64,000 nucleotides of DNA. Origin: Zingiber officinale. Taxonomy: Eukaryota > Streptophyta > Magnoliopsida > Zingiberales > Zingiberaceae. The notes under the pieces are model-generated. The model was not told where the DNA came from, ran no database searches, and was given only the letters and a program-made list of their open reading frames with translations. Positions 62,686-64,000 of the stretch are shown piece by piece. How positions within the stretch are numbered: position 1 is the stretch's first letter; each line of letters begins with the position of its first letter. The DNA is taken from positions 160,840,209 to 160,904,208 of the forward strand of contig NC_055988.1 in NCBI RefSeq assembly GCF_018446385.1. Reading direction: 5' to 3'. The position numbers were made by a program, and so were the translations under genes.

Positions 62686-64000
62686 CTACGGTCTCAGAAA
62701 GGGTACAAGTGTTATTCCCCTACTTTTCGTCAGTACTTCATCTCTGTTAATGTCACATTCTTTGATTCGGTTTTACTTTTTGGGCCTCCCGCTTCCTAGT
62801 CCGAGATTTCTCTCTCTCCACCTGTACTAGTAACTATCTTTTATCCTCTGATGGCGCCTCTATCATCCCCAGCCTCGTCTCCTCCCTTATAGGTTTATCA
62901 GTGTCGTCCTCGTCCTGCTTTGTCGCCGCCCAGCACTGACACTGCTGTGGATACATCTTTGGAGTCAAGTCCTTCGCCATTTCCTCCAGTCCCATCTCCT
63001 AACTCTGACATTCCCATTGCACTTTGAAAGGGTATGCGTTCCATTCGTACTCCTTCTCCTCACTATGTTTCTTTGAGTTATCATCGTCTTTCTCCTTCCT
63101 ATTATTCTTGTCTTTCTTCCTTGTCGTCTGTTTCTCTTCCAAAGACTGTAGGTGATGCCCATCCAGGATGGAAACAGGCTATGCTCGATGAAATTTATGC
63201 TTTACAGAGTAGTGGGGACTTGGGACCTCGTTACTCTACCACCTGGGAAGTCAGTTGTTGGTTGTCGATGGGTGTATACGGTTAAGGTTGGTCCAGACGG
63301 TATGGTTGGTTGACAGACTTAAGGCTCGTCTCGTCGCTAAAGGCTATACTAAGATCTTTGGATTGGATTATGGGGATATTTTTTCTCCTGTTGCCAAGAT
63401 GTCTTCTGTATGCCTATTCTTGTCAATTGTTGTGATTCCCCCTCATTATCAGTTGGACATCAAAATGCATTCTTACATGATGATATGCTCGAGGAAGTCT
63501 ACATGGAGCAACCTCCGTGTTTTGTTGCTCAGGGGGAGTCTTCTGGTCTTGTATGTTGTGCGGAAATCTTTATATGACCTCAAGCAATCACCCAGAGCAT
63601 GGTTCGGTAGATTTAGTACTATAATTCAATAGTATGGCAGGATTCATAGCGAAGCTGACCATTCTGTCTTTTATCTTCACTCATCTACTGGTTGCATTTA
63701 CGTAGTGGTTTATGTTGATGATATTGTCATCACAGGTAGTGATCATCTTGGGATTTCATAGGTGAAACATCTTTTCAAACATTTCCAGATAAAGGATCTC
63801 GACAAACTCAAATACTTCTTGGGGATAGAAGTAGCACAGCCTAAATAGGAGATTGTCATATCCCAAAGGAAGTATGCAATGGATATTTTGGAAGAAACAG
63901 GAATGTTAAACTCAAAGACAATCGACAACCCTATGGATCCTAATGTCAAGCTCATTCCAAATCAGGGGGAGCCTCTTCCAGATTCTGAACGGTACAAGCA
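62686..64000 (+). pseudogene. Copia RT remnant (to window end)
   Basis: Integrase C-terminal and linker region, then RT pieces: PGWKQAMLDEIYAL, KARLVAKGYTKIFGLDY, FSPVAKMSSV, LYDLKQSPRAWFGRF and VVYVDDIVITG (catalytic YVDD near 63711). Then IKDLDKLKYFLGIEV. Stops and at least two compensating frame changes (63460-63560) interrupt it. The window ends inside this domain. Confidence 0.85.

Larger units (their letters stand above)
59681..64000 (+). mobile_element. Ty1/copia element with 109-bp LTR, cut by the window edge
   Basis: 5' LTR 59681-59789 (TGTTGGAATA...TTCTTAACA), PBS TGGTATCAGAG from 59790, then gag, protease, integrase and RT in copia order up to the window end; the 3' LTR lies outside. 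Many stops and frame changes. An Au SINE is inserted at 62016-62182. Confidence 0.88.

Overview
The window is plant nuclear DNA from a monocot. Its repeat vocabulary (SIRE-like copia LTRs carrying GGGCGCCCGG arrays, runs of 'aagtcc...gggtcgac...ctgaccgg', and a Tat/Retand-type gypsy element) reminds me of ginger-family (Zingiberaceae) genomes; that assignment is from memory and moderately confident. Host coding sequence is sparse. Most of the window is nested or decayed transposable elements.

Layout: (1) 1-383, two exons of a PERK-type receptor kinase whose catalytic-loop exon is followed by no further kinase exons. (2) 384-978, the end of a CACTA transposon with subterminal repeats. (3) 979-2068 plus 13336-13808, an old copia-type LTR split by a nearly complete Tat/Retand-lineage gypsy element (2069-13335, minus strand, TSD TCGGG). 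The gypsy element has damaged gag-pol, two tandem-repeat arrays, and a spliced plus-strand antisense ORF. (4) 13809-18740, AT-rich degenerate tandem repeats. (5) 18910-23834 (minus), an apparently intact seven-exon FATA gene (oleoyl-ACP thioesterase), the best-supported functional gene here. Its third intron holds tRNA-derived SINEs, and its upstream region is a copy of a ~300-bp dispersed repeat. (6) 24.1-27.8 kb, SINE pieces, CT-rich and AAT-rich sequence, another copy of the 300-bp repeat, and anonymous DNA. (7) 27797-38791 (minus), a decayed copia element interrupted by a TSD-bounded (CCATC) composite. In that composite a short-LTR TRIM-like element carries a one-LTR copy of a gag-only SIRE-like element, joined precisely at shared tRNA-Met primer-binding sites. 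(8) 38.8-42.5 kb, two MITEs, a CT-rich ORF region and T-rich low complexity. (9) 42538-53520, a hAT transposase remnant split by a 10.5-kb copia element (42891-53443), which itself contains a SIRE-like solo LTR (47300-48361, TSD AAACC). (10) 53.5-55.9 kb, a tandem array of the 300-bp repeat and a copia gag remnant. (11) 56.2-57.8 kb, candidate exons of an unidentified minus-strand gene, with a 918-bp MULE-type element between them. (12) 59681-64000, a copia element with 109-bp LTR running off the window, carrying an Au SINE in its integrase region.

Apart from FATA (plastid fatty-acid export) and the broken kinase, the genes here belong to retrotransposon replication (gag, protease, integrase, RT, RNase H). 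Nearly all of them are interrupted by stops or frameshifts. The order of nesting can be read directly from target-site duplications. I saw no tRNA or rRNA genes and no CRISPR array. Splice sites, domain calls and lineage names are from reading the sequence only; no search was run.
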